Source: Sphingomonas lutea (GTDB taxonomy: Bacteria; Pseudomonadota; Alphaproteobacteria; Sphingomonadales; Sphingomonadaceae). Taken from it: a stretch of 64,000 nt of DNA. Below are positions 39,155-48,057 of the stretch, piece by piece. Every line of letters starts with the position of its first letter. Positions within the stretch are counted from its first letter, which is position 1. Below the pieces are notes generated by a model, which searched no databases, had not been told where the DNA came from, and was given only the letters and a program-made list of their open reading frames with translations. The position numbers and the translations under genes were made by a program. The DNA is taken from NCBI RefSeq assembly GCF_014396785.1, contig NZ_CP060718.1, forward strand, positions 323,501-387,500. Direction: 5' to 3'.

Positions 39155-40765
39155 TCAGGTCACCATCGCCAGGAGCGTCGCGACATGGTCCGCTTCCGCC
39201 GCGGGCTTGTCGGTGCGGATTCGGCTGACGCGCGGGAAGCGCATCGCCAAGCCCGATTTGTGGCGGGTGCTGCGGTGGATCGAATCGAACGCGACTTCGA
39301 GCACCAGTTCCTTCTTGACCTCGCGCACCGGGCCGAAACGCTGGGTGGAGTTGTTGCGCACCCAGCGGTCGATCCATTTTAATTCCTCGTCGGTGAAGCC
39401 GAAATAGGCCTTGCCGACGGGCAGCAGCTCGCCCCCGTCCGCGGGGTCGCCCGACCAGCAGCCGAAGGTATAGTCGCTGTAATAGCTCGACCGCTTTCCC
39501 GACCCGCGCTGCGCGTACATCAGCACGCAATCGGCGGTCAGCGGATCGCGTTTCCATTTGTACCACAGTCCCACGCGGCGGCCGCCGACATAAGGGCTGT
39601 CGCGGCGTTTGAGCATGATCCCCTCAATCGCCGCGTCGCGCGCGTTGCCGCGCAGCTCTTCCAAGGCTTCGAAGCTGTCGGCCTCGATCAGCTGTGACAC
39701 GTCGAACCGGTCGGGATCGAGCACGGGCGCGAATTGCTCGAGCCGCGCACGCCGTGCCGTCCAGTCGAACGCGCGCAGGTCCTCGTCACCGTCAAACAGA
39801 ATGTCGTATAGCCGTACGAACGCCGGGTAGGTGCCAAGCATCTTGCTGCTGACATTCTTGCGCCCCAGCCGCTGCTGCAGCGCATTGAAGCTGGCTGCCC
39901 CGCCGCCATGCGCTTCGGCGCCCTGGCCGGAGCCGCGCACCAGCAATTCGCCGTCGAGAACGCCATGCAACCGGAACGCCTCGGCGATATCGGGAAAGCT
40001 GCCCGAAATATCGTCGCCGGTGCGGCTGTAGAGGCGCGTTTCCCCGCCCGCGTGGACGAGTTGGATGCGGATCCCGTCCCACTTCCACTCGGCCGCATAA
40101 TCATCGAGCGAGACCCGCGTCTCCTCGAGCGCATGGGCGAGCATGAACGGCCGGAACACGGGAACGTCGCGGACGGTCGGCTGCGCACCGCGTCCTTCGG
40201 CCCAGTCGAACAATTCGGTGAAGGGCGGGCGCAGCCCATGCCACACTTCCTCGACGCCCTCGACGTCGAGGCCGAAGGCGTCGGCCAGCGCCTGCTTGGC
40301 GAGGCGCGCGCTGATGCCCACGCGAAGCGCTCCAGTCGCGACCTTGAGCAAGGCGTAGCGCCCGGCGGAGTCGAGATGGTCGAGCATGTCGGCAAGCACG
40401 GCGGGTGCGTCCGATTTGCTCACCGAACGAAGGCGATCGACGGCCGCGCTCAACCGCAGCGTGCCGTCGTCGATCTCGGCAGGCTCGCCAGGGCGGCCGG
40501 GCCAAAGCAGCGACACTGTCTCCGCCGAATCGCCGACATAATCGCGGCTCATCCGGTAGAGAACCGGGTCGATCTTCTCTTCAATCAGGCCGCGAATTAC
40601 CGCCGGCTTGACGGCGGGAATGTCGAGCGTGCCCGTCAGGGCGGCGAGCGCGATGCCGCGATCGGGATCGGGCGTGGACTTGAGGTAGTCGCCGATCAGC
40701 TGAAGCTTGGTGTTGCGCGACCGCGTGTAGACGAGGTCGTCGAGCAGTTGCGAGAAGGCGCGCAT
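39155..40765 (-). CDS. ATP-dependent DNA ligase
   Basis: A 536-residue ligase of the bacterial type related to eukaryotic ligase I. The N-terminal DNA-binding domain (about 1-200) is followed by the nucleotidyl motif EWKWDG with the adenylated Lys228, then LDGELLV, IEGIMLKRRDSPY and WYKWKRDPL. The C-terminal OB fold ends the protein. It matches the ligase-associated DNA-damage-response family. The ATG at 40765 overlaps the stop of the UV endonuclease gene (ATGA), so the two repair enzymes are made together. An NAD-dependent LigA should exist elsewhere. Confidence 0.92.
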   Translation of the reverse strand: MRAFSQLLDDLVYTRSRNTKLQLIGDYLKSTPDPDRGIALAALTGTLDIPAVKPAVIRGLIEEKIDPVLYRMSRDYVGDSAETVSLLWPGRPGEPAEIDDGTLRLSAAVDRLRSVSKSDAPAVLADMLDHLDSAGRYALLKVATGALRVGISARLAKQALADAFGLDVEGVEEVWHGLRPPFTELFDWAEGRGAQPTVRDVPVFRPFMLAHALEETRVSLDDYAAEWKWDGIRIQLVHAGGETRLYSRTGDDISGSFPDIAEAFRLHGVLDGELLVRGSGQGAEAHGGGAASFNALQQRLGRKNVSSKMLGTYPAFVRLYDILFDGDEDLRAFDWTARRARLEQFAPVLDPDRFDVSQLIEADSFEALEELRGNARDAAIEGIMLKRRDSPYVGGRRVGLWYKWKRDPLTADCVLMYAQRGSGKRSSYYSDYTFGCWSGDPADGGELLPVGKAYFGFTDEELKWIDRWVRNNSTQRFGPVREVKKELVLEVAFDSIHRSTRHKSGLAMRFPRVSRIRTDKPAAEADHVATLLAMVT

Positions 40766-41787
40766 CAGGCGGGGTGCACCTCCGCCGCGCGGCAGTGGTC
40801 GGCAAGCTGGCGGCTGGCAAGGTTCTTCGCCTTGGCCTCGACCTCGATATCGCACCATGACAGATGCGCGCGCATCAGGTCGTTGACCGCGCGGTTCCAC
40901 ATCATGTCGCTATGCCCGCGCAAATGTCCGGCCTTGTGGCCGGAGTCGAACAGCGCCGGGAAATCGGGCAGTGTATCGGGACAATGGCCGGGGATCACAT
41001 TCTCCCGGCTGACCGAAATGTGCGCCAGCGGCCGCACCCCGTTCCAGCTTGCCTGCAGCGCTGAAACCCGCGGATCGCCGGGTTGCAGCCATTCCCCGCG
41101 CGAGTGGATCCAGTGGTGGTGGAAGTCGATAAGGATGGCGACGCGCTCGCCGACTCGAAGGAGGTCGTCGAGCCCGAAGCTTGTCTCGTCATTTTCGATG
41201 CTTAGCAGGTTCAGTGCCGCCTGCGGCACGCGGTCAAGGCCGGCGCGTAGCCCGTCAACGCCGACGCTGCCGGCCCCACCGTGAATATTGATGCAGGCGC
41301 CGTGCGGATGCCAGCCGCTGTAGCCAAGCATGGCGAATATCTCGGTGTGCTCGGCAATGTCGCGCAGCGCGTTGTCGAGCGCCTCGGGCCGCGTCGTGGC
41401 AAGAATCGCGTGCTGCGCCGGGTGCATCGACAGGCGCACGTCGGCGGCGCGCGCCGCCGCGCCCGCGCGCGCTAGCCGGCGCTCAACCTCGCCGCGCAGC
41501 GTCGGCGTCCACCCCGCCGCCAGCGCCGGGTGCGACCAGCCGATCAGGAAGCCGGACTGGATCCGGAACAGCCGTTCGAGCGCGGGCAGGGCCGCAACGG
41601 TCGCGATCTGGCGATCGAGGATGTCGAGATTCTCGGCGATGACGGCCTCGAGCTTCTCCGGCGCCGCCGCGCCGAGCCGGACGATGGACGCGATCGTCGG
41701 CCCGCGGAAGTTGCGCGCGCGCTGTTCCGCCTCATCGCCCGATGGCGAGACGAAAGTGCAGCAATAGCCGATGCGCGGAGCGTCCAT
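40765..41787 (-). CDS. uvsE: UV-damage endonuclease UvsE (UVDE)
   Basis: UVDE nicks DNA 5' of UV photoproducts and other lesions, starting an alternative excision repair. The 340-residue protein has the TIM-barrel pattern of the family: RIGYCCTFV at the start, RLSMHPAQ, YSGWHPHGACINIH, NLLSIENDETSF and DFHHHWIHSRG, with metal-binding His and Glu residues. It overlaps the ligase gene. Together they supply incision and sealing, with polymerase and flap removal from the host. Confidence 0.9.
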   Translation of the reverse strand: MDAPRIGYCCTFVSPSGDEAEQRARNFRGPTIASIVRLGAAAPEKLEAVIAENLDILDRQIATVAALPALERLFRIQSGFLIGWSHPALAAGWTPTLRGEVERRLARAGAAARAADVRLSMHPAQHAILATTRPEALDNALRDIAEHTEIFAMLGYSGWHPHGACINIHGGAGSVGVDGLRAGLDRVPQAALNLLSIENDETSFGLDDLLRVGERVAILIDFHHHWIHSRGEWLQPGDPRVSALQASWNGVRPLAHISVSRENVIPGHCPDTLPDFPALFDSGHKAGHLRGHSDMMWNRAVNDLMRAHLSWCDIEVEAKAKNLASRQLADHCRAAEVHPA

Positions 41788-41837
41788 GACGCGACAATGC
41801 GCGAGGCGCGGTGCGGTGCCGAAGCTGGGCTAAGGGA

Positions 41838-42146
41838 TTAGTGAAGCCGGACGGCAAGCGCGGCGAGGATCACGCCGCAGTCGCGCTCCGACCGGCTGTC
41901 GAGCGCTTCGTCGATATGTTCGAGGCAGGCCTGCAGCGCCACCCGATGTCCCGGCAGCAGGGCGCGCTGCGCCGACGAGCGGGCGAGGCTTTCGAGCGTC
42001 GCCAGGCCATGTTCGCACGCCAGTTGGCGAATGGCGTCCATCCGCATGTGCATGTCGAGCGGGGACAGGCGCGTGCCGCGGGCGCGGATTTCGGCGATGC
42101 GCGCACCGACTTGCGCCTTCACCTGATCGAATGGGTCGGTCGTCAT
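41838..42146 (-). CDS. Hypothetical protein of 102 residues
   Basis: The ATG at 42146 has GGGAG upstream. The product is mostly helical, with MHMRMDAIRQLACEHGLATLE near the middle and CLEHIDEALDSRSERD further on. No signal or membrane segment is seen. I do not recognise a family. It lies 50 bases upstream of uvsE on the same strand and could be part of its operon. Confidence 0.6.
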   Translation of the reverse strand: MTTDPFDQVKAQVGARIAEIRARGTRLSPLDMHMRMDAIRQLACEHGLATLESLARSSAQRALLPGHRVALQACLEHIDEALDSRSERDCGVILAALAVRLH

Positions 42147-42234
42147 GCCTCACTCCCTCAGCAGCGCCATCTTCACCGAAAATGGTTAACAGCCAGCGAA
42201 AGCCCGGTTACGCTCCCAAGACTGGGGGACGCCG

Positions 42235-43020
42235 ATGGTCATTCGCCGCATCCGCGAGCATGCCGCCGCGCAGAATTGGTTTGCGGTGGGGATCGACCTC
42301 GCGATCGTCGTCGCCGGGGTGTTCCTCGGCACCCAGGTCAACAATTGGAACGAAGAGCGGATCGAGAATGATCGGGGCAGGGACTATCTTGCCCGACTGA
42401 TCACGGAGCTGGACTTCGACGCGCGGCAATATGCGCTGCAAATCGCTTACTACCGCCAGGTGCGGACATATGGCTTGCAGGCGTTGTCAGCACTCGATGG
42501 AGCGCCAGTCTCTGATCGCGATTTCGTAATCGCGGCCTACCAATTGACGCAAACCGACACGACCAAGGCAAAAACGGGCGTGTTCGACGAAATGGCGGCG
42601 AACGGACTTGGGGAGCATCTTGGGGACGACGAAACGCAGCAGCTCGCCAGCGATTTCTACCTCAGCGTCGAGGTGGCGCAGCGCACGAACGAGACGATCT
42701 ATCCCTATCGAACGCTGCTGCGCGAAACGATGCCCTATGCGGTCCAGACCCGCGTCCGTCGCGAATGCGGCGACCGCAACGTCTTCTACCAGAAGCGCGT
42801 CGTTGGCATCCAATTGGTTGTGCCCTGTCCAATGGCGATGACCGTCGAGGAGGCGGCGGACGCGGCCGCAGCCGTCAAGGCCGCGCCCGAAATCCGGCGC
42901 CAGATGGTTCGCTACATCGCCTCGATCGACGAGAAGCTCGACAATCTCGAATTCGTCGGGGCGCAGGCGGTGCAATTCCGCGACCGCCTCAAGGCCGACG
43001 AACGTCCCCGCGCGAGTTGA
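42235..43020 (+). CDS. Membrane-anchored hypothetical protein (DUF6090-like)
   Basis: A 261-residue protein with one N-terminal membrane helix (about residues 14-32, [19 protein letters not shown]) followed by QVNNWNEER, a feature of DUF6090-type proteins. The remainder is mainly helical and polar, with a hydrophobic patch around [10 protein letters not shown]. The role is unknown. It is divergent from the 102-residue gene and is followed by a hairpin with a T tract before rpmG. Confidence 0.7.
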   Translation: MVIRRIREHAAAQNWFAVGIDLAIVVAGVFLGTQVNNWNEERIENDRGRDYLARLITELDFDARQYALQIAYYRQVRTYGLQALSALDGAPVSDRDFVIAAYQLTQTDTTKAKTGVFDEMAANGLGEHLGDDETQQLASDFYLSVEVAQRTNETIYPYRTLLRETMPYAVQTRVRRECGDRNVFYQKRVVGIQLVVPCPMAMTVEEAADAAAAVKAAPEIRRQMVRYIASIDEKLDNLEFVGAQAVQFRDRLKADERPRAS

Positions 43021-43058
43021 CAGAAAAGGGTGGTTGCGCGTACGAGCGCGCCGACTTG

Positions 43059-43085
43059 AGCGGCTCGCGCCGCTTTTTCTTTTTT
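43059..43085 (+). terminator. Hairpin and T tract in front of rpmG
   Basis: Six-bp stem AGCGGC/GCCGCT with the loop TCGC (43059-43074) runs into TTTTTCTTTTTT. It lies 38 bases after the previous stop and 18 before the rpmG ATG. It is a terminator for the upstream gene or an attenuator within the rpmG leader. Confidence 0.7.
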
Positions 43086-43103
43086 CAGCATCGGGACCGA
43101 CAA

Positions 43104-43271
43104 ATGGCGAAGCCAGCCACCGTCAAGATCAAGCTCGTCAGCACCGCCGACACGGGCTTCTTCTACGTGACCAAGAAGAATCCGCGCACGCAGACCGAGA
43201 AGATGGTGATGCGCAAGTACGACCCGAAGGCGCGCAAGCACGTCGAGTTCAAGGAAGCCAAGATCAAGTAG
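43104..43271 (+). CDS. rpmG: 50S ribosomal protein L33
   Basis: The 55-residue basic protein contains [20 protein letters not shown] and [20 protein letters not shown], diagnostic of L33. It lacks the zinc-binding cysteines, so it is the cysteine-free form usual in this group. Start ATG follows GGGACCGACAA. Its 3' end overlaps the convergent response-regulator gene by eight bases. Confidence 0.95.
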   Translation: MAKPATVKIKLVSTADTGFFYVTKKNPRTQTEKMVMRKYDPKARKHVEFKEAKIK

Positions 43272-43752
43272 TTGGTGGGCCCGGCTCTTCGGGCTCAGCA
43301 CCAGCTTCCGGATCGCGAATCGCCGGCGTTCCCTCATCGGGATCGCCGGTTTTTTCGTCTGGGCGCGCAATCAACGCTGCCTCGTGGCCGTCGGGCAGCA
43401 GCTCGTCCACCGTCTGCGCGAACTTCACCACCGAGATCGGCTTGGACACATAGGCCTGGGCGCCCGCCGCACGAATGCGCTCCTCGTCACCCAGCGCCGA
43501 ATAGGCCGTCACCGCCATGATCGGCACGGAGGAGAGCTGCGCGTCGGCTTTGAGCAATTTGATCAATTCGAGCCCGCTGACGTGGGGCAGCTGGATGTCG
43601 GTGATCACCAGATCGGGCTCGAACTGCTTGGCGACGTCGAGCGCGTTGCGGCTGTCGGTCACCGCCTCGGGCTGATGGCCGTGCGCCGCGAGGAGATCGC
43701 AGAACAGCTTGATGTTGAGGGCATTGTCCTCGACGATCAGGATCTTCGCCAT
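43264..43752 (-). CDS. Single-domain response regulator, DivK-like
   Basis: A 162-residue receiver protein. The phosphoacceptor Asp is in [13 protein letters not shown], the acidic pair in IVEDN, the conserved Thr in MAVTAYS and the Lys in VSKPI. There is no output domain, only a charged Pro/Glu-rich tail of about 40 residues. The length and sequence fit DivK, a cell-cycle regulator in alphaproteobacteria. DivK is usually next to a PleD gene, which is not present, so the name is withheld. RBS GGGAGGGAA. Confidence 0.85.
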   Translation of the reverse strand: MAKILIVEDNALNIKLFCDLLAAHGHQPEAVTDSRNALDVAKQFEPDLVITDIQLPHVSGLELIKLLKADAQLSSVPIMAVTAYSALGDEERIRAAGAQAYVSKPISVVKFAQTVDELLPDGHEAALIARPDEKTGDPDEGTPAIRDPEAGAEPEEPGPPTT

Positions 43753-43796
43753 TTCCCTCCCCACCCGAGCACCGAGCGCGAGCCCAGAGCTAAACG

Positions 43797-44072
43797 ATGC
43801 CGCCGCAGACCACAAACGACCCGCACGCCCTTGCTCTTGCCGCGCTGGCCCAAACGCTCGCCGATGAACGCCGGGCCCGGCGGTTCCTCGACCTGACCGG
43901 AATCGGGACGGACGAGCTTCGCGCGCGGGCTGACGATCCCGCGTTGCTGGCCGAGTTGATCGGCTTTCTCGAGGCGCATGAACCCGACCTGGTGGCGGTT
44001 GCCGAAGCGATCGGCGTCGGGCCCGCGGACCTTGTCGCGACGCGCCATTTGCTCGACAGGGGCGAGCCATGA
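43797..44072 (+). CDS. DUF3572 protein
   Basis: A 91-residue helical protein with ALALAALAQTLADERRARRFL and LIGFLEAHEPDLVAVAEAIG, the pattern of the DUF3572 family found in alphaproteobacteria. Its role is unknown. It is divergent from the response regulator, separated by 44 bases, and its stop overlaps the SDR start (ATGA). Confidence 0.8.
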   Translation: MPPQTTNDPHALALAALAQTLADERRARRFLDLTGIGTDELRARADDPALLAELIGFLEAHEPDLVAVAEAIGVGPADLVATRHLLDRGEP

Positions 44073-44812
44073 AGACCGCACTCATCACCGGCGCTACGGC
44101 GGGTTTCGGCCGCGCCTCAGCCAAGCGTTTCGTCGACGGCGGGTGGCGCGTCGTCGGCACCGGTCGCCGCGGGGATCGCCTGCGCCAGCTGCAGGAGGCG
44201 CTTGGCGACGCCTTCCTCCCGCTCGAAATCGACATGCGCGACCGCGCGGGTCTCGATTCGCTGGCGCAGCTTGGGGCGCCGTGGGGTCAGATCGACCTGC
44301 TGCTCAACAATGCCGGGCTCGCGCCCCCGACCACGCCGCTGCCCGATACCGACTGGGATCGGATCGACCAGGTCATCGACACCAACATCACGGGCCTCGT
44401 CGCGCTGACCCGCGCGCTGCTGCCGGGACTGACCGCGCGCAAGGGCCATATCATCAATCTGTCGTCGGTCGCTGCGACCTATCCGTACAAGGGCGGCGCG
44501 GTGTACGCCGGGACCAAGGCGTTCGTTCGCCAATTCTCCCTCGACCTGCGCTGCGACCTTGCCGGTACGGGGGTGCGCGTAACCTCGGTCGAGCCCGGGA
44601 TGGCCGAGACCGAATTCACCATCGTCCGCACCGGCGGCGACCATGAAGCTTCGGACAAGCTTTACGCGGGGATGGACCCGATGACCTCAGAAGATCTCGC
44701 GGACCTCTTCTGGTGGCTCGCCAACCTGCCGCCGCACCTCAATATCAATACGATCGAGTTGATGCCGGTCACGCAAAGCTGGGCCGGGTTCGCGGTCGAG
44801 CGCAAGGGTTGA
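44069..44812 (+). CDS. SDR oxidoreductase, YdfG-like
   Basis: A 247-residue SDR with the cofactor motif TGATAGFG, NNAG, the catalytic Ser in NLSSVAATYPY and YAGTK (Tyr-x3-Lys). The block SVEPGMAETEF and the C-terminal NINTIELMPVTQSWAG are strongly YdfG-like; YdfG reduces 3-hydroxy acids such as serine and L-allo-threonine with NADP. Coupled to the DUF3572 gene by a four-base overlap. Confidence 0.88.
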   Translation: MKTALITGATAGFGRASAKRFVDGGWRVVGTGRRGDRLRQLQEALGDAFLPLEIDMRDRAGLDSLAQLGAPWGQIDLLLNNAGLAPPTTPLPDTDWDRIDQVIDTNITGLVALTRALLPGLTARKGHIINLSSVAATYPYKGGAVYAGTKAFVRQFSLDLRCDLAGTGVRVTSVEPGMAETEFTIVRTGGDHEASDKLYAGMDPMTSEDLADLFWWLANLPPHLNINTIELMPVTQSWAGFAVERKG

Positions 44813-44845
44813 TTTGCGCACGCGCCGGTGCTTGAGCGCATGGCC

Positions 44846-45307
44846 ATGAGCATCGACCAGCGCCTTGCCGAGATCGGCATCACCCTTCCCCAACCCGCCG
44901 CCCCGGTGGCGTCTTACGTTCCCGCGGTGGAGCAAGGCGGGCTTCTGCATATCTCCGGCCAGATCAGCTTTGCCGAGGACGGCAGCCTGATCAAAGGCCG
45001 CTTGGGCGAAGACGTCGATCTTGATCGTGGAATTGCGGCTGCACGGCGCTGCGGGATCATGCTTCTGGCGCAGATGAAGGCCGCGCTCGGCTCGCTCGAC
45101 CGGGTCGATCGCGTCGTGAAGCTCGGCGTGTTCGTCAACAGCACGCCCGATTTCACTGACCAGCCCAAGGTCGCCAATGGCGCGTCGGAGCTGATGCAGG
45201 AGGTGTTCGGCGAATCCGGCCGCCATGCCCGCAGCGCAGTCGGCGTCACGGTGCTGCCCTTGGGGGTCGCAGTCGAAGTGGATGCGATCGTCGCCGTCAA
45301 AGGTTGA
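44846..45307 (+). CDS. RidA-family protein
   Basis: A 153-residue member of the RidA/YjgF superfamily, whose members deaminate reactive imines. The sequence shows LLHISGQISFAEDGSL and GVTVLPLGVAVEVDAIV, with VFVNSTPDFTDQPKVANGAS between them, as in the longer subgroup with a 150-residue length. The catalytic Arg of true RidA is not placed with certainty. The ATG at 44846 is preferred, with GTG 44828 and ATG 44840 as alternatives. The GDPD gene overlaps the 3' end by 26 bases. Confidence 0.85.
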   Translation: MSIDQRLAEIGITLPQPAAPVASYVPAVEQGGLLHISGQISFAEDGSLIKGRLGEDVDLDRGIAAARRCGIMLLAQMKAALGSLDRVDRVVKLGVFVNSTPDFTDQPKVANGASELMQEVFGESGRHARSAVGVTVLPLGVAVEVDAIVAVKG

Positions 45308-45998
45308 CCCGCTCGCGCCTGGGCCGCTCGGTTTCGCGCATCGCGGACTGCACGATGGCGCGGCCTTTCCCGAAAACAGCCTGATCGCCTTCGCCGCCGC
45401 GCTGGAGCTTGGTGCGGGCATCGAATGCGACCTGCGGCTGACCGCGGACAGACGGATCGTCGTGTTCCACGATGCCGACGCCTGGCGGATGTGCGCCAGC
45501 CCGCTGCGGATTGGCGAGACCAGCCTTGCCGACCTTGGCCGCCTGCGCGTCGGCAACCATCCCATCCCGACCCTCGAAAGCCTGCTGGCGCTGGTTGCGG
45601 GGCGAGTCCCGCTGCTGCTCGAGATCAAGGTCAGCGACGATCGCTGGCGGTGGGTTCCCGCGCTGATCGCCGCGCTGGCTGGCTATGACGGGCGCTTCGC
45701 GGTGATGAGCTTCGATCCCGGCCTGTTGCGGCTAGTCGGGACTAACCTGCCGCATGTGCGGCGCGGATTGCTGGTCGAGGATCGCCTGCCGCGACTGCGC
45801 CGCTGGGCGGCCCGAAAGCTCGCCGATCCGGATTTCGTGGGCGTCGAATATGCTGCAGTGAAGCGCCCCTGGGTCGCGCGGTGGCGGCGCAAGATGCCGG
45901 TCTATTGCTGGACCGTGCGCACCGCGGCGCAGCGCGCGCAAGCGCAGGTTCAGGCCGACGCGCTCATCTGGGAAGGCGATGGCCGACCGCGAAGCTGA
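45282..45998 (+). CDS. Glycerophosphodiester phosphodiesterase-like protein
   Basis: A 238-residue TIM-barrel phosphodiesterase. The catalytic histidine motif is GFAHRGLHDGA, followed by PENSLIAF, IECDLRLTADRRIVVFHDA with the metal-binding Glu and Asp and second His, and LLLEIKVSD. It lacks a signal peptide and so acts in the cytoplasm on glycerophosphodiesters. The first in-frame ATG (45282) lies within the RidA gene, and the downstream gene overlaps its end by 20 bases. Confidence 0.88.
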   Translation: MRSSPSKVDPLAPGPLGFAHRGLHDGAAFPENSLIAFAAALELGAGIECDLRLTADRRIVVFHDADAWRMCASPLRIGETSLADLGRLRVGNHPIPTLESLLALVAGRVPLLLEIKVSDDRWRWVPALIAALAGYDGRFAVMSFDPGLLRLVGTNLPHVRRGLLVEDRLPRLRRWAARKLADPDFVGVEYAAVKRPWVARWRRKMPVYCWTVRTAAQRAQAQVQADALIWEGDGRPRS

Positions 45999-47115
45999 CA
46001 TCCTCGCCCGCCTCGCGCCGGGCGTCGCGACGGTCGATGCCGCCGAATGGGACACGCTTTCGGGCGATGACCCGTTCCTTTCCCACGCCTTTCTCGCCGC
46101 GCTTGAGGATTCGGGCAGCGTCGGGCCCGGGACCGGCTGGTCGCCCGCGCCGATCCTGGTCGAGCAGGAGGGCCGGATCGCCGCCGCCGCGCCGGCCTAT
46201 TTGAAAAGCCATAGCCAGGGCGAATATGTGTTCGATCATGGCTGGGCCGATGCATGGCAGCGTGCCGGCGGATCTTATTATCCCAAGCTGCAGGTCGCGG
46301 TGCCGTTCACGCCGGTCCCGGGCAAGCGCCTGCTCGGAGTGCGCCCGCAGCAATTGCTGGCGGCGATCGAAGCGGTGACCGTGCAGAACGAGCTATCGTC
46401 GGCGCACATCACGTTCCTCGACGAGGCGGACGCTGCGGCGTGCTCGCAGCGCGGCTGGTTGATGCGGCATGGCATCCAGTACCACTGGCGCAACCGCGGC
46501 TATGCCGGCTTCGATGATTTCCTCGGCGCGCTGCGCAGCTCGAAGCGCAAGGCGATCCGCAAGGAACGCGCCGCGGCGCACGCCGGGCTGACCTTCCGAA
46601 CGCTCCGCGGCGGCGAGATTGCGCGGGCTGACTGGGACGCGATGTGGGCCTTTTATCAGGATACCGGCGCGCGCAAGTGGGGTCGGCCGTACCTCACCCG
46701 CGACTTCTTCGATCGCATTGCCGAGCGCATGGGGGACCGGTTGCTGCTGTTCCTGGCTGACCGCGACGGGGTGCCGGTCGCTGGCGCGCTAAACCTCGTT
46801 GGGCCGGATACGCTCTACGGCCGCTATTGGGGCACGGTCGAGGAGGTGCCGTTCCTTCACTTCGAGCTGTGCTTTTACCGGGCTATCGAATGGGCGATCG
46901 CGCATGGCCTGGCGTCGGTGCAGGCCGGCGCGCAGGGGGAGCACAAAATCGGGCGCGGTTACGAGCCGGTCATCACCCGCTCCGCGCATTTCCTGCCCAA
47001 CCGCAGCTTTCGCGACGCCGTCGCCAAATTCCTGGAAGGCGAGCGCGCCGCCATCGCGCAGGAGATGGCCTGGCTGGCCGACGCCTTGCCCTATCGCGCG
47101 ACGTCTTCGGCGTAA
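45979..47115 (+). CDS. GNAT/FemAB-like acyltransferase (peptidogalycan family, PF04339)
   Basis: A 378-residue protein. The N-terminal part has LSGDDPFLSHAFLAALEDSGSV and the C-terminal part RSSKRKAIRKERA, YLTRDFFDRIAERMGDRLLLF, ALNLVGPDTLYGRYWG and LHFELCFYRAIEWAI, all typical of the PF04339 family. These proteins have the GNAT fold and are of unknown substrate, possibly amino-acyl transfer in the envelope. The gene overlaps its upstream and downstream (convergent) neighbours by 20 and 25 bases. Confidence 0.85.
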   Translation: MADREADILARLAPGVATVDAAEWDTLSGDDPFLSHAFLAALEDSGSVGPGTGWSPAPILVEQEGRIAAAAPAYLKSHSQGEYVFDHGWADAWQRAGGSYYPKLQVAVPFTPVPGKRLLGVRPQQLLAAIEAVTVQNELSSAHITFLDEADAAACSQRGWLMRHGIQYHWRNRGYAGFDDFLGALRSSKRKAIRKERAAAHAGLTFRTLRGGEIARADWDAMWAFYQDTGARKWGRPYLTRDFFDRIAERMGDRLLLFLADRDGVPVAGALNLVGPDTLYGRYWGTVEEVPFLHFELCFYRAIEWAIAHGLASVQAGAQGEHKIGRGYEPVITRSAHFLPNRSFRDAVAKFLEGERAAIAQEMAWLADALPYRATSSA

Positions 47116-48011
47116 ATCGCGACGCAGCGGTCGTCGGCGCTAGCCATCCCGCGATACATGGCCGGGGTAGTGAAGCCCCACGCCGCCTCGCCGTCGGGCG
47201 CGACCGCGATCAGGCCGCCCTTGCCGCCAATGCCTTCAAGGTCCGCAAGCACGCCATCAAGCGCCTGCTGCAGCGTTTCGCCGCCGAGCCGCATTCGGGC
47301 GGCAAGCTCGTGCGCGGCGACGGCGCGGATAAAATATTCGCCTGACCCGGTGGCGGACACCGCCGCGGCGCGGTCGTCGGCGTAGGTCCCGGCGCCGATC
47401 AGCGGCGAATCGCCGATTCGACCCCAGCGCTTGGCGGTGATGCCGCCGGTCGAGGTCGCCGCGGCGACGTGGCCGTGCGTGTCGACCGCAACCGCGCCGA
47501 TCGTGCCATATTTGATCGGATCGGCGTCATTGCCCGCAGCCAGAGCTTCCTCAAGCTGGCGCCGCCGTTCGGGCAGGACGAAGAAGTCGTTTCCGACCTG
47601 CTCGATGCCCGCCTTGGCGGCAAAGCGATCGGCCGCGACTCCCGCCAGGAAGACGTGCGGGCCCTGTTCCATCAAGCGCCGCGCCAGCGTCACCGGCGCG
47701 CGAGTCGTCCGCAGGCCGGCGACCGCGCCGGCCCTGCGGTCGCGGCCGTCCATGATCGCGGCGTCGAGCTCGACCACGCCGTCCTCGGTCAGCACGCTGC
47801 CGCGCCCGGCGTTGAAGCAGGGGTCTTCCTCGAGCACACGGGCGGCCGCCTCGACCGCGTCGACCGCGGACCCTCCATCCGCCAAAATCGCCGCGCCGGC
47901 ATCGAGCGCGGCGTTCAGCCCGGCGAGCGCCCGTGCCTCATGCGTCGGGTCGTGATGCGCGATCCGTTCCGATCCCGCGCCGCCGTGGATGACGATCCGC
48001 CACTTGGTCAT
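47091..48011 (-). CDS. iaaA: Isoaspartyl peptidase/L-asparaginase
   Basis: A Ntn-hydrolase that matures by autocleavage. The 306-residue precursor has the nucleophile Thr170 in IKYGTIGAVAVDTHG, the N-terminal IVIHGGAG and the substrate-binding GRIGDSPLIGAGTYAD and GSGEYFIR. It removes isoaspartyl residues and hydrolyses asparagine. The ATG start is chosen at MTKWRIVIHGG. It is convergent with the acyltransferase gene. Confidence 0.93.
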   Translation of the reverse strand: MTKWRIVIHGGAGSERIAHHDPTHEARALAGLNAALDAGAAILADGGSAVDAVEAAARVLEEDPCFNAGRGSVLTEDGVVELDAAIMDGRDRRAGAVAGLRTTRAPVTLARRLMEQGPHVFLAGVAADRFAAKAGIEQVGNDFFVLPERRRQLEEALAAGNDADPIKYGTIGAVAVDTHGHVAAATSTGGITAKRWGRIGDSPLIGAGTYADDRAAAVSATGSGEYFIRAVAAHELAARMRLGGETLQQALDGVLADLEGIGGKGGLIAVAPDGEAAWGFTTPAMYRGMASADDRCVAIYAEDVAR

Positions 48012-48057
48012 GGCGCGGCCTTAGCGGCGGCGTTCGCGCTGTCCAGAACGCTTGGGC

